Source of the DNA: Brachionus koreanus
Taxonomy: Eukaryota; Rotifera; Eurotatoria; Ploima; Brachionidae
Direction of reading: 5' to 3'
DNA length: 64,000 nucleotides
Assembly (NCBI GenBank): GCA_016987375.1
Contig: PJRA01000313.1
Coordinates: forward strand, 3,483,845-3,547,844
The position numbers and the translations under genes are program-made. Below the pieces are notes generated by a model. The model had not been told where the DNA came from and ran no database searches. It saw nothing but the letters and a program-made list of their open reading frames with translations. Shown piece after piece: positions 12,001-22,316 of the stretch (position 1 is the first letter of the stretch; each line of letters opens with the position of its first letter).

Positions 12001-15000
12001 TATCAAAGATGATCATAATCTAAAAATGATAGTTTAGACATATTAAAACGTAGCTAGGCAAGAATTCTTTTAAAAAGGTAGAAAGGGTTAATGGATAAAT
12101 TTTTTTTATTTAATGTAGAAAAATAAAATAAAAAATGAGCCAAAATTCTCGATTAAAACTGAATTTCAAAATTGAGAATAATTACCAAGCTTCTATAAAA
12201 ATACTTAGGTTTTTTAGTTAACAAACTTTAAAAATTTATTTTAACTAAATTAAATTGAAAAGTCTTTCAATTCTGAAGACGATCTTGCAATTACAATTAT
12301 TAATTATTGATGTTATGAATCAAGTAATATTAGATCAAGAATTAAAAGAAAACTTTCAAAACTCAAAAAAATGACTATGAACTTAATTCCATTGGATTTA
12401 CTTATACAACCGGTAAACCGGTTTTGACTTTGGTTGTTGTGAGTTAGACCTAAAACTGTAAAAAAGTCTGTACCAAAGGCAAGCAACACATACAAAAATT
12501 GTGAGGCTACTACAGTAAGGCTACTACAAAACTTCTTATCCGGGTATTTAATACAAAATTTTTAGTAAACTTGAGATACCACTTGAATTACGTATTGTAA
12601 CAAATCAAACTTTTAAAATTTTTTAATTTTATTTAAATGGATCTTCTATTTTAGATAAACACTAATTAATTATTAATTATTAATTTAAAAAAAAATCTTT
12701 TGAAATTATACATTTTACCTCTACATTTTTAATCTCTAACAATTATCAATTCAACTTTATACGTTTTGAGTGTTACTTCCTCGATAGAGCTAGAAAAAAG
12801 CTACTTAAAGCTTTGCTCTGCACTTTGTCTTTAATAGCTCTTAATAATGTTGGTACTTTAGTTAAAATTACATAACCATTTTTCATTATTATTTTCAAAA
12901 CTACTAAAATCCATGTTTATTAATGCGGCTAAAAAGAAGGGCTTAGTTTCAATCCAAATTGCCCTTATTCAAGCCTAAACTTTATTTCTAATTGATAAAT
13001 AATAAAATTTTAGAATGTTTTGGAATTATAAAATAATTAAAAATTAGAGTCTTTTGCATTAAGTGACTTGCTGATGACTATATGGTGACCAAAGAATCCT
13101 ACTAATATTAAAATATGTGACCAACAACTTAAAAAAAGTGTATAAATAATTACTCAAAACTAAGTGACCAAAAATTAATTTGCTGCGTCAAAATATTAAT
13201 TATCAATTTCTGATATTTTCCTTTTTCAACAATTTTTGGTGCGGGCACAATGGAAACAAGGAAAAAATAACAAACAACAATATATTCCAAAAGCTGATTA
13301 GCCGAAAGATCTTTGGGATTTTAGGCCAATTTTTGTGACAACTATTTTATTATACTCATAATACCATCATAAAAAATTTGACTTGAAAGCCTTTCTTTCC
13401 ATTTAATCATTTAACATTAGAATAGGACAAAAATTATGGTCTGTTAATGATTTGTAAGAATGTTCTTATTATTGCAACTTTGAATGTTGTACCATTTTGC
13501 ATTTAAAGAATTTGCTTTTTATTTGCAAAAAAAGTTATAAGAATTTTTAACATTTTGTTCTGTTCTATTGAATTAAATTCCACAAAACTAAAATCCAAGG
13601 AGTTTTTTATACCACTTTTTTAAAAATTTAGAATTAATATTTGTTGATATAAATAAAATTTTATAAAATAGTGTTTAAAAGTTAAATATTTTGTTTTTAG
13701 TTAATTTTCAGAAGACAATAATTAATAAATTAAATAATTTATATACTAAATTTGTCAACATAACAAATTTCAAATATTATAATATATTAGCTGGGCAGAG
13801 GCATTGTTACAATTTCATACAAAACTTTCAATAAAAAAAGTAAAAAATCTTATAACTTTTGTTCTAATTGTGAAAAATTTGTTCTGTAGATGAAACAAAT
13901 GTTGCTTCACCTATTGTGCAATTTCTACAAAATTCGCCTACATATAATAACATTGAAAATAAATTGCAATTAATTTGCACATATTTTGCAGACTTGCACA
14001 ATAGGTGAAACAACGTTTTATTCACTTTATTTCATCTGCAGAGCAAATTTTTCACAATTAGAACAAAAGTTATAAGATTTTTTACTGTTTTTATTGAAAG
14101 CTTTGTATGAAATTTTAACAATCCCCTTTCTAGAGTTAATTCAATTTAAAAAAAATTATATAAAAAATAATCTACAGACTTAGTACTATAAACAACGGTG
14201 TATGTCATTACTTATACCATTTATATTTATTCAATAAACTAAACTAACAAATACAAAATGAAAATAATTTTACATTTTTTCATTTTCATATTTTTAGATT
14301 TTGTGTGCATTATTTCAGAAAATCAAAAACCTCTTTTAAATTATTTAATAAACAAAATGGAAATTGCACAAACAATCAATTCTGTGAAATTTAGTATAAA
14401 ATAACATTACAAAAAGAAAATATTGATCTGAAGATGTAAAACAATGCTTATTCGCAAATAAGATCCTTTAGCTTGTTCTGTTTGTGGTGTTTACTTTGAA
14501 AAAAGCAGATAAGTAATTTTTAAATTATTTATTCAGACTAGTATAGTAATGCATGTCTAATTTACTGCTTTTCAGTATACTTTTTTTAATTTTCCCTTTA
14601 TTTTATTTCAACTTATTTAACCCTTTTTCTGTGGCAAATTGAAAATAATTTTACATTTTTACCTTTTCATATTTTTAGATTTTTTGTGCAATTTTTCAGA
14701 ATTTTTTTTATTTTATTTTTGTTTATCAAAAATTTGAGAAAGTTTTTTTGATTTCTGAAAAATTGCACACAAAATCTAAAAATATGAAAATGTAAAAATG
14801 TAAAATTATTTTCATTTTGCCTTTTCTGTTTAGTTTTATTTTAAATTTTACTCTGAAAAAGCCTTTGCTCGATTAACATGAACAATTAAATGAATAAATA
14901 CATTACTTTATAAATCTTATTAATGAATGATATAAATCCAAGTCCAGTTGAGTTGAAGAATCGTCTGCATTTGTTACTAGGATTACCTGTTGCTGATCTA

Positions 15001-15991
15001 AGCATCTAGTTAAACTTGTCATAAAATCTAAAAATTTTAGGTATCTTAAAATTCTACTTTTCTATGGGGAATTTTTCAGAGGATCATCATATAACCTTTT
15101 TATTGATTTAATCAATATCTTAAAGGCTGATGAATTTTGAAAAATTTTTAAAGCTAAAAATAAATTATGTATGAATTTACCTTTAGAAAAAAGATGCTTA
15201 ATTCGTTGATTGTTTTTTTCCTGACAAATATTCGCACACAATCGACACATTTTTGACCAAAATTTTTCCATCAATTGGACACAATTAGACTTTTTTTCTC
15301 GTTTAAAATTAACTTCTAATTCCAGCAATGTTAGTGAAGAAAATATTTCCAATAAGCACTTTAAATTTGGATCATAGATAACTTGAATTCTTATCTCTTC
15401 ATAGAAACACAAATCGGCTAATGAGCTTAACAAAATCAAGCTCAGCTTGTAAAGCTTTTGAGATTTATTTACATCGTAATCTGATTTCAAAATTTCATTT
15501 GAATTTAATTTTGACTTAAACAATTTGAAAATTAAGCGAACTAAAATTTGGTTTAAATAAAAATATTCTGATGAAGAATGAGGCGACGAAAAATCATTTA
15601 TTAAGTAAGAGTAATCTTGGCTTGAATCATTGATAGATTCATCTTCATTTTTTAGTCTGCGACTATGCCCTGTTGAAAGATTCATTTGACTATTTAATAA
15701 AAATAAATGTGATTTATTTTTTACAATTTTTTTAAATTGATGTGTAAAATAGTCAAGTTTCTGCCATTCTATCTTGTCTATGTTAGATTCAAAATTATTT
15801 TGGTCTTGATGTTCAATTTGAATTAGATAAACGATTGATTTTATTAGCTCTGGTTTAAAAGACCTTGCCAATGAGTTTTCCAACGATCTAAGCTTATTCT
15901 CCAAAGAAACCTGATCGAATTTATCTGATTTGGATTGTTGTCTCTGACTAGAAGTTAGACTAGCTTTTTTTTCTTCATTCTTTATGTTCAT
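9022..15991 (-). CDS. ARMC5: armadillo repeat-containing protein 5 (ARM + BTB)
   Basis: ARMC5 is a CUL3 substrate adaptor linked to turnover of RNA polymerase II large subunit. Exons 15991-15096 and 11950-9022 are separated by a 3145-nt intron and give 1274 aa (human 935). The splice (AG|A) restores SIKRYGCEIENCSKLFIQNR, aligning without gap to human [20 protein letters not shown]. Human-like ARM segments lie on both sides: LILLSSLADLCFYEE in exon 1, and CLACKESVNRLRYKEQG and PRALRILNRLTKNQYC in exon 2. The last 200 residues (from about 1070) fit the BTB-like domain (NKSEYFNLLLNGPFMNSDCIDLKD). A long Ser/acidic low-complexity linker sits between ARM and BTB regions, with a basic KKRKR patch. 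Without the long intron each half would be mis-annotated as a separate gene. Confidence 0.85.
13400..13592. repeat. MITE copy related to 44449-44710
   Basis: The right end (13551-13590, TTTTGTTCTGTTCTATTG then ATT.CACAAAAC) nearly matches 44671-44707. The left part (AATAGGACAAAAATTA) matches AATAGAACAAAAATTA in the other copy. Ends are partly degraded. Confidence 0.5.
13801..14125. mobile_element. palindromic MITE with ~125-bp arms
   Basis: 13801-13921 and 13996-14125 are inverted copies with few mismatches (cores ATCTTATAACTTTTGTTCTA and TAGAACAAAAGTTATAAGAT), joined by a roughly 75-bp spacer. The arms share TTCTGTA...TGAAACAAA with the 44449-44710 element, so the families are related. No target-site duplication was found at the margins. 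Confidence 0.7.
14165..14240 (-). repeat. dispersed repeat, partner at 47800-47870
   Basis: The reverse complement contains TTATTGAATAAATATA, ACACCGTTGTTTA.AGTACT and GTCTGT in the same order as the plus strand at 47800-47870. Unknown family. Confidence 0.6.
14633..14821. mobile_element. 189-bp MITE with long TIRs and 8-bp target-site duplication
   Basis: The two halves are inverted copies about 75 bp long, beginning GGCAAATTGAAAATAATTTT (left) and GGCAAAATGAAAATAATTTT (right, reversed). The element is flanked directly by TTTTCTGT at 14625-14632 and again at 14822-14829, a perfect 8-bp duplication. A third arm copy lies at 14255-14318. The 8-bp duplication fits hAT-type or similar transposases; no source transposase is in the window. 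Confidence 0.8.
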
Positions 15992-16586
15992 TTCTCGGAC
16001 ATAAATAAAATAGAAAACTGGTAATGGTCAATAAATGGAATTGTCTTATGGTGTATCCAAAAATCAAAATATGCCGATTGAAATTATAATCATATGAAAA
16101 ATTCTTAAAATATTTCTAATTTCTGAACGCTTATTTCAATAAAAACTTAACAAAACAATACAATTTTAAAAAGTATTTTAAAAGAAATTCGAAATCTGGA
16201 TAAATATTCAGATAGATATAAAATAAGAGTTGGAATATGACACAATTTTAATATTCCTAATATTTACTTAGAGAATGATTAAATGTCAAAATTTCAAACA
16301 TCTTAAAGAAAATGCTTAATTTAAATTAAAATCATTGTTAGATTTTAGTCTAAGTTAAAGTTTAGAAAACTGATATTTTTAAAACAGAAGTATGTATTAT
16401 GGAAGAAATTGAAAAATCAATTGATGCATTAATAAATTTTTCCTATTGAGTTAAGGTTTTAAATTGATAATTAAAGAAGTTTGAACTTGTATAAAAGAAA
16501 CTGGATTTTTTTTTTCAAAAAATATCTGCAAATTAATCAAAGGTAATTTATTTCTTAAATTGGTTTAATTAATCAATGAGCTGTTT

Positions 16587-17412
16587 NNNNNNNNNNNNNN
16601 NNNNNNNNNNNNNNNNNNNNNNNNNNNNNNNNNNNNNNNNNNNNNNNNNNNNNNNNNNNNNNNNNNNNNNNNNNNNNNNNNNNNNNNNNNNNNNNNNNNN
16701 NNNNNNNNNNNNNNNNNNNNNNNNNNNNNNNNNNNNNNNNNNNNNNNNNNNNNNNNNNNNNNNNNNNNNNNNNNNNNNNNNNNNNNNNNNNNNNNNNNNN
16801 NNNNNNNNNNNNNNNNNNNNNNNNNNNNNNNNNNNNNNNNNNNNNNNNNNNNNNNNNNNNNNNNNNNNNNNNNNNNNNNNNNNNNNNNNNNNNNNNNNNN
16901 NNNNNNNNNNNNNNNNNNNNNNNNNNNNNNNNNNNNNNNNNNNNNNNNNNNNNNNNNNNNNNNNNNNNNNNNNNNNNNNNNNNNNNNNNNNNNNNNNNNN
17001 NNNNNNNNNNNNNNNNNNNNNNNNNNNNNNNNNNNNNNNNNNNNNNNNNNNNNNNNNNNNNNNNNNNNNNNNNNNNNNNNNNNNNNNNNNNNNNNNNNNN
17101 NNNNNNNNNNNNNNNNNNNNNNNNNNNNNNNNNNNNNNNNNNNNNNNNNNNNNNNNNNNNNNNNNNNNNNNNNNNNNNNNNNNNNNNNNNNNNNNNNNNN
17201 NNNNNNNNNNNNNNNNNNNNNNNNNNNNNNNNNNNNNNNNNNNNNNNNNNNNNNNNNNNNNNNNNNNNNNNNNNNNNNNNNNNNNNNNNNNNNNNNNNNN
17301 NNNNNNNNNNNNNNNNNNNNNNNNNNNNNNNNNNNNNNNNNNNNNNNNNNNNNNNNNNNNNNNNNNNNNNNNNNNNNNNNNNNNNNNNNNNNNNNNNNNN
17401 NNNNNNNNNNNN
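16587..17412. other. assembly gap (826 N)
   Basis: An uninterrupted run of N. The flanking SINE sequence runs into it, so the gap is probably a repeat the assembler could not close. Confidence 0.99.
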
Positions 17413-17469
17413 TTGATGAAAGGGGTTTAAACATGCGTCCCGTATTGCAGAGACATTTTGAAGATTTTT

Positions 17470-17543
17470 CCACCCTCAGTGGGTTTTGAACCCTCCACCC
17501 TCTGCTTGCATGACTAACACACAAACCACTCGGCTATACGGGC
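17470..17543 (-). repeat. tRNA-derived SINE head (degenerate tRNA-like sequence)
   Basis: The reverse complement is exactly 74 nt. It carries a good pol III A box (TAGCCGAGTGG) and B box (GGTTCAAAACC). The acceptor ends GCCCGTA / TGAGGGT pair in six of seven positions counting G-T; the T stem pairs in four of five. The D stem is broken and the anticodon loop lacks the usual T33, so this is not a working tRNA. It continues into TGCAATACGG-type sequence shared with the SINE tail near 48030. Confidence 0.6.
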
Positions 17544-17859
17544 TAGAGTTCTTAGCAGATAGAGATACAAAAATTTTTTTTAGCTTTCAGTTTATTGAAA
17601 AAATTTAAATAGCCCAATTTTTAGACAAACACCGTTTTCTAAAAGTAACATGTACATGAATTACTTTATATTTTTTAATTAAATAAAAAAGAAGAAAAAA
17701 ATTTAACAAACAAAAAAAAGGGTAGGAACGGTTTTGCCTAACCTAATCGTTTAGCTGCTTGTGCTGATGCTTTGGTTCTTAGTTTTATAAGAAGCTATTT
17801 TTTACTAGCTTATTCTATATTTCCTTCAGACAATTTTTTTAAATACTTCTTTTAGAGCT

Positions 17860-17930
17860 TACTAAATATGGTCTGGAATGACGTAGTACAAGGTCTTCAT
17901 TTCGATTTGAAAGAGTGTGTTCGGATCGAA
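17860..17930 (-). repeat. SINE tail fragment
   Basis: Matches 48003-48065: AAATATGGTCTGGAA, then GTCTTCATTTCGATTTGAAA and GTGTGTT, with about 75-80 percent identity by eye. Only the 3' tail part is present here. Confidence 0.5.
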
Positions 17931-18108
17931 GCAGATTGCGTAAAATAAAAACATTTTTTTTTTTTTAAATAAATTTAAAATATAAGCTTCCAGAATTCAA
18001 TTTACCTTTATCAAGATTTATCTTTTGAATTTTTTTTTCAAATAGATCATTTTTTAAAATATTGGGTTTTTTATCATAGATGGAAATTTTGATTTTTGTT
18101 CTCCATGA

Positions 18109-19226
18109 CCCAGTGACAAAAAAAACGATGATAAATCGATGAAAATTGATAGATGAATCATTAATGAGTTAGGAACAATTTCATCTAATATCGACGATGA
18201 GAATAAGTATATTTCATCGAAAATAATTGATAAAAACTTTTTTAATTACATCTAAATTTATTTCATTATTAAATAATTTTTTTTTTAATTTTCAAGTAAT
18301 TTTAGGCACTATAATAAATAAAAAATTTAAAACCAAGAGATTTTTCAAAATTTTCTAACTATAATTCAGAATTTATCAACATGTTTGATTTGAAACGAAC
18401 ATCAATACACATTTTCTCACTAGAAGGACTTTTTAATTTTTTATTCTTTAAGTTATTTATTTTAGAATTACTTAACAATCTTATAACTAGACTAGTAGCA
18501 GCTTGAGTAGATCTTAAATCAAAGTACATTACTCCCAATTAAATTACCTATTAAAAAATAGCAAAAATTTATAAATTTCGGACTTAATGTGTAATTTAAT
18601 TTTTTCAAGCATTAAGTATATTATGTATTTCGGCTAGAGGTATGAATTTTCTGGCTGATTTTATAGTCTTTTTAATAATTATTTTTCCTTTGATGAATAC
18701 AGTAATCGAGTTTTTAAAGGTATCACTAAAAAAACAAGAAAATATTAAAATAAAAATAGACAAATTTTGCTTTTCAAAATCTTTTCAGAAAGACTATCTC
18801 TTTATGATAATAAACAATTTTTTGTGATAACAAAGTCTTGATTGTGTTAATTACTCTTAGAAAAATTAAATTTTCTCATGATCAAATTATAATAACAAGA
18901 ATAGATGGGATGGTCTGTTAATTGAAAAAAAGGAAAGTCAAAATCCATACATCTATTTAGCACTAACCAATAATATATAACGATCAATTTATTCTGTGAA
19001 TGAACGTTTTCTTGGCTCTAATCCAAAAAAACTCATTAATAATTGATAAGATGATTCAAGAATGAAAAAAAAGATGAAAAGCTTTGATGATTGGGTCAAT
19101 CCTAAATGTTCTTTAAGAATAAAATGAAAATTTTTGGTTTTAATCGAAAAACATTTTTCATGTATAAAAAATGAGATGATTCATACATGAAACATCCATG
19201 AAATCATCGTTTTTAGCTTGACTGGG
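18109..19226. mobile_element. 1.1-kb TIR element, long copy
   Basis: Ends are imperfect inverted repeats: left CCCAGTGAC...AAACGATGAT, right (reversed) CCCAGTCAAGCTAAAAACGA. Aligns with 62271-63012 over two blocks (18133-18525 and 18899-19226); the 370 bp between them are missing from the other copy. No transposase is encoded; a 61-codon ORF inside (18642-18827) looks fortuitous. No clear target-site duplication. Confidence 0.75.
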
Positions 19227-19791
19227 GAACACAACACAAAAAATAAAAATGTTCGAATAGAAATTCTAAATTCAAAATAATTTTTTTTTTAAATTCATGC
19301 TTTTAAGAAATTTTTCTTGGGAATTTTAGCTTAAAATTTTATATTGTATGAATCAAATATAAATAAAAATTTTAGTTTTTATTTTTCACAAACAAATAGA
19401 ATTTAAACTTGTATCATTAATATGAAATATGAATTCAACAAACTAGCCAAAAAGTTAATTAATTTATTTATTCAAATTATTTATTAATATTTGTTCTTAG
19501 TATAAAAATTATTAAAATAATTGTGCTAAAAAAACATGAAGCATCAAAAATAAGCGATTTATAGAGAAGCTTTTGATTTTATAAAATTGACTAGTTTAGT
19601 TTGATTTAAATTAAAAAAATAAACCACTTGACTCACAAATCTGTATCAAAACCTCATACTTCTCACGAGAATTATCAAAAAAAAACAAAATCTACTTAAC
19701 TCATAACTTAAGAAACAATACACATCATTTTAGATAGGTTTAGAAAATTGGACCGTGAGCAAAAAATACTTTATCTATCTTCCATCATTTT

Positions 19792-21951
19792 CTAAAATTC
19801 AATATCATTTAAATTTGATGAAAAATATAAATTCGTATCGAACGGATCAATTTCAAAATTATAATCATTTGAAAGCAAATTAGAGCTATTTACAGAATTT
19901 AATATATTTTCATCATTTACAAAATTGGACTCCATTATGGGCTCATTTTTAATTAAGTCTATATTTTCTGCTTTCAAATTTTTTTCCTTTTCATCATTTT
20001 TAGTCAAAGTATCAATAAATTCGTTTGCTAATTGAATTTGTTCGTCTAACCAATCATTACTTTGTTTAACCTTTGGCTCTTGGATGTTAGGTGCTTGACT
20101 GACTGGAATTTGTAAAGACTGCTGAACTTGGTGCTGAATTTGCTGAACTGGCTGCATATTTATGACTGATGGATTTAATTTGGGCTCAGCATTCACCAAT
20201 TGATTTATTGTTCTTATTTTTTTGGCAGTTGGTTCACTTGACTTGTCCATTTCCAAATTTTGATTCATTGCATTTTGTTGAATCAAATCATTTATTGTCA
20301 ATTTCGACTTGTTTACCTGAGTACCATTGGAACTAATAGTTATTTGAGGTTTTCTCGGCTTGGCAGGTCTACGCTTCGGGGTGCTGATTTTTTTTTGCTT
20401 GTCTTGACTCTGTACGGGACTGGGACATGTATTTGTTACTGTTTCTGATTGATTCGAGTTTAGCTTTTTGATTAAATTCTGATGATGTTGATTAAATTTC
20501 TCTCGATCAGTATTTTGATCAATGCCTAATTTGGCATCATTTTGCTGGTTATTTTGACTTAAAGTATCAATCACAATCGGATTTATGTTTATGTCTCCTA
20601 AAAGAGTTTTTATTTTTTCTATGCTAGACTTTGAGTCGATTAGCAAAAAAGCCGGTATAGATACCGACTTGTTCAAATGGTCTGCTACAGAGCATGCTAG
20701 ATTTTTCAATTCTCCAAAATTTCCTTTAAAATCAGATAAATTTTGAAGATTATCCAAAATAACGTGCTCAGAATTTCCTATTAGAACTGTTTTGTATTTG
20801 ATTTCATTTTTCTGACCACTGCTATTATTGGGAAGATTATAGTCCTTATTAAGCAATGAAGCAAATATTCTAGTATCTGGAAGAATACATTCATTTAGAA
20901 TTGCTTCGTTTATTTCCTCTTTTTGAACTGAATCATTTGATCCTAAATTTGAATTATTTGTCTGACAATTGTTCATTTTGTTAGCAACTGGTGTGATGTT
21001 TATAACTTCTTTTTGTATCTTTTGAGACTGTTGTTTTTGTTGATTTCCATTGGATACTGGTTCTTGCTTAACATCAGTCGAATTTGAATTTAAAAGACTT
21101 ATTAAATTTGGATTTGAATTTTTTATTTCTTCACTTTTGGCTTCATTTTCAATCACATTTTTCTTAACCAAATTTAAATTATTTTGAGGCAAATAAATTT
21201 TTTGTTGAAAATTGTTAGTTTTTATTTGAGAAATTGGATTTTGATTTGTAATATTTACTGCATTTGTTACATTTGTTGTTGGTATGTTAATATTTTGAGA
21301 TTTTTGTTGAATCAAAAATTGTAAATTTTGATCTCCAATTGACCGGTTTGTAGGAGCTAGCACAATAATAGGAGAACCATTTTGACCAGTTAGCTGAGGT
21401 TTATTTTGCTGATTGGCAATTATATATTGTTTAGGCTGATTTGAATTTTGCAAGACCAAATTTAAGCCTTTTGCTTGACTTTGCTGAGAATTTTTCTGAT
21501 TGGTAAGAGAATTAGGTGATATGGTGGTGATAACTTGCTGTCCTTGATTTGAATCGCTTTGATTTGTTTTTAAAATTATTCTTCCTTTATTAATCGAGTT
21601 TAGATTTAGAACATTGGCATGCTTTAGCGTAGTCAGCTTGATCGGATTTGATTTATGATTATCATTGGATATTTGAATTAGATTAGGTTGGTTCAATTGA
21701 TTAGCGGTGGAAGTAGCAAGCTGGTAAATATTACCATTTTGAATGATAAAAGGTACGTTGTTGGAATTGGTCGTACTTGAATTAAGTTGAACATTTGATT
21801 GAGTATTCAGCTGATTGTTTAAAACTTTAGGTTCTATTATACTGATATTAGATTGCTGATGGTTTTGAGATGATTGCTGCTCGATCAAAAAGCTTTCGAT
21901 TTCTTTGGGTTGATCTGTCTTCAAGTTTTGATTCACTTCATTTGATATCAT
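19792..21951 (-). CDS. N/Q-rich probable transcriptional regulator
   Basis: Single-exon gene, 719 aa, ATG at 21951. Most of it is Asn/Gln/Ser/Ile-rich low-complexity sequence like the activation domains of Q-rich transcription factors. A basic AT-hook-like patch, TPKRRPAKPRKPQ, lies near residue 540. A more ordered stretch around residues 355-460 (ILPDTRIFASLL...VSIPAFLLIDSKSSIEKI) and an acidic C-terminus (WLDEQIQLANEFIDTL, then DPFD) may be interaction segments. I do not recognise the family. A nuclear role is inferred from composition and the basic patch. Absence of introns is unusual among its neighbours. Confidence 0.75.
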   Translation of the reverse strand: MISNEVNQNLKTDQPKEIESFLIEQQSSQNHQQSNISIIEPKVLNNQLNTQSNVQLNSSTTNSNNVPFIIQNGNIYQLATSTANQLNQPNLIQISNDNHKSNPIKLTTLKHANVLNLNSINKGRIILKTNQSDSNQGQQVITTISPNSLTNQKNSQQSQAKGLNLVLQNSNQPKQYIIANQQNKPQLTGQNGSPIIVLAPTNRSIGDQNLQFLIQQKSQNINIPTTNVTNAVNITNQNPISQIKTNNFQQKIYLPQNNLNLVKKNVIENEAKSEEIKNSNPNLISLLNSNSTDVKQEPVSNGNQQKQQSQKIQKEVINITPVANKMNNCQTNNSNLGSNDSVQKEEINEAILNECILPDTRIFASLLNKDYNLPNNSSGQKNEIKYKTVLIGNSEHVILDNLQNLSDFKGNFGELKNLACSVADHLNKSVSIPAFLLIDSKSSIEKIKTLLGDININPIVIDTLSQNNQQNDAKLGIDQNTDREKFNQHHQNLIKKLNSNQSETVTNTCPSPVQSQDKQKKISTPKRRPAKPRKPQITISSNGTQVNKSKLTINDLIQQNAMNQNLEMDKSSEPTAKKIRTINQLVNAEPKLNPSVINMQPVQQIQHQVQQSLQIPVSQAPNIQEPKVKQSNDWLDEQIQLANEFIDTLTKNDEKEKNLKAENIDLIKNEPIMESNFVNDENILNSVNSSNLLSNDYNFEIDPFDTNLYFSSNLNDIEF

Positions 21952-22316
21952 TCTTTATTTATTAAGAAAAAAAATTAAATTTGTATATGCTTAAAAAAAT
22001 ATATTTTTTTTGAATATTAAAGTTAAAGTTTCATGCAATCAAAAGGAGTTTACTTTTTTACAATTGAGCTTTTTTAATTTCCGGTTTTTTTGACTGAAAG
22101 GAATGGAATTTTCAAAGCATAATTAAACTTGTTCTTACTTAAAAAAATATTTTAAATTTTAGCAGACGTTTAGAGTTTTATTTTGAAAGCACTGCAAAAA
22201 ATTAAATTAAAAGTAATATTTATTGTCTTAATGCATAAATGAACTTATAAAATTTAATCTTGTTTATAGATTTTATTTTTCGTTATAGCATTTAATTAGA
22301 AAATTTTAAGATTTTT
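21952..22316. other. short intergenic spacer
   Basis: 365 bp of AT-rich DNA between two minus-strand genes. Nothing recognisable; it should hold the promoter of the N/Q-rich gene. Confidence 0.5.

Larger units (their letters stand above)
11951..15095. other. 3.1-kb ARMC5 intron packed with MITE-like repeats
   Basis: No coding sequence is supported. From 13.4 kb on it contains four repeat structures listed separately (13400-13592, 13801-14125, 14165-14240, 14633-14821) plus a degraded half-copy at 14255-14318. The 11951-13400 part is plain AT-rich DNA with a direct repeat of AACCGGT near 12410. Confidence 0.7.
15992..19791. other. 3.8-kb gene-free region
   Basis: Upstream of ARMC5 and downstream of the N/Q-rich gene. 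It includes the assembly gap (16587-17412), a tRNA-derived SINE head (17470-17543), a related SINE tail (17860-17930) and the TIR element 18109-19226. The remainder is AT-rich with no supported ORF. Confidence 0.65.

Noticed and set aside
12313..12495. 60-codon minus-strand ORF in the ARMC5 intron
   Set aside because: No homology, lies among repeats in an intron; chance.
11951..15095. ARMC5 halves as two separate genes
   Set aside because: A phase-correct splice restores an ungapped alignment with human ARMC5 across the junction, so one gene is better supported.
16565..17524. Long open frames across 16565-17524 on both strands
   Set aside because: They consist of N translated as X; the only real residues come from the SINE head.
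17470..17543. Functional tRNA gene
   Set aside because: A and B boxes and length fit, but the D stem does not pair and the anticodon loop lacks T33; it also continues into a dispersed repeat.
18642..18827. 61-codon ORF inside the long TIR element
   Set aside because: Hydrophobic AT-driven translation, absent from the second copy, no transposase motif.
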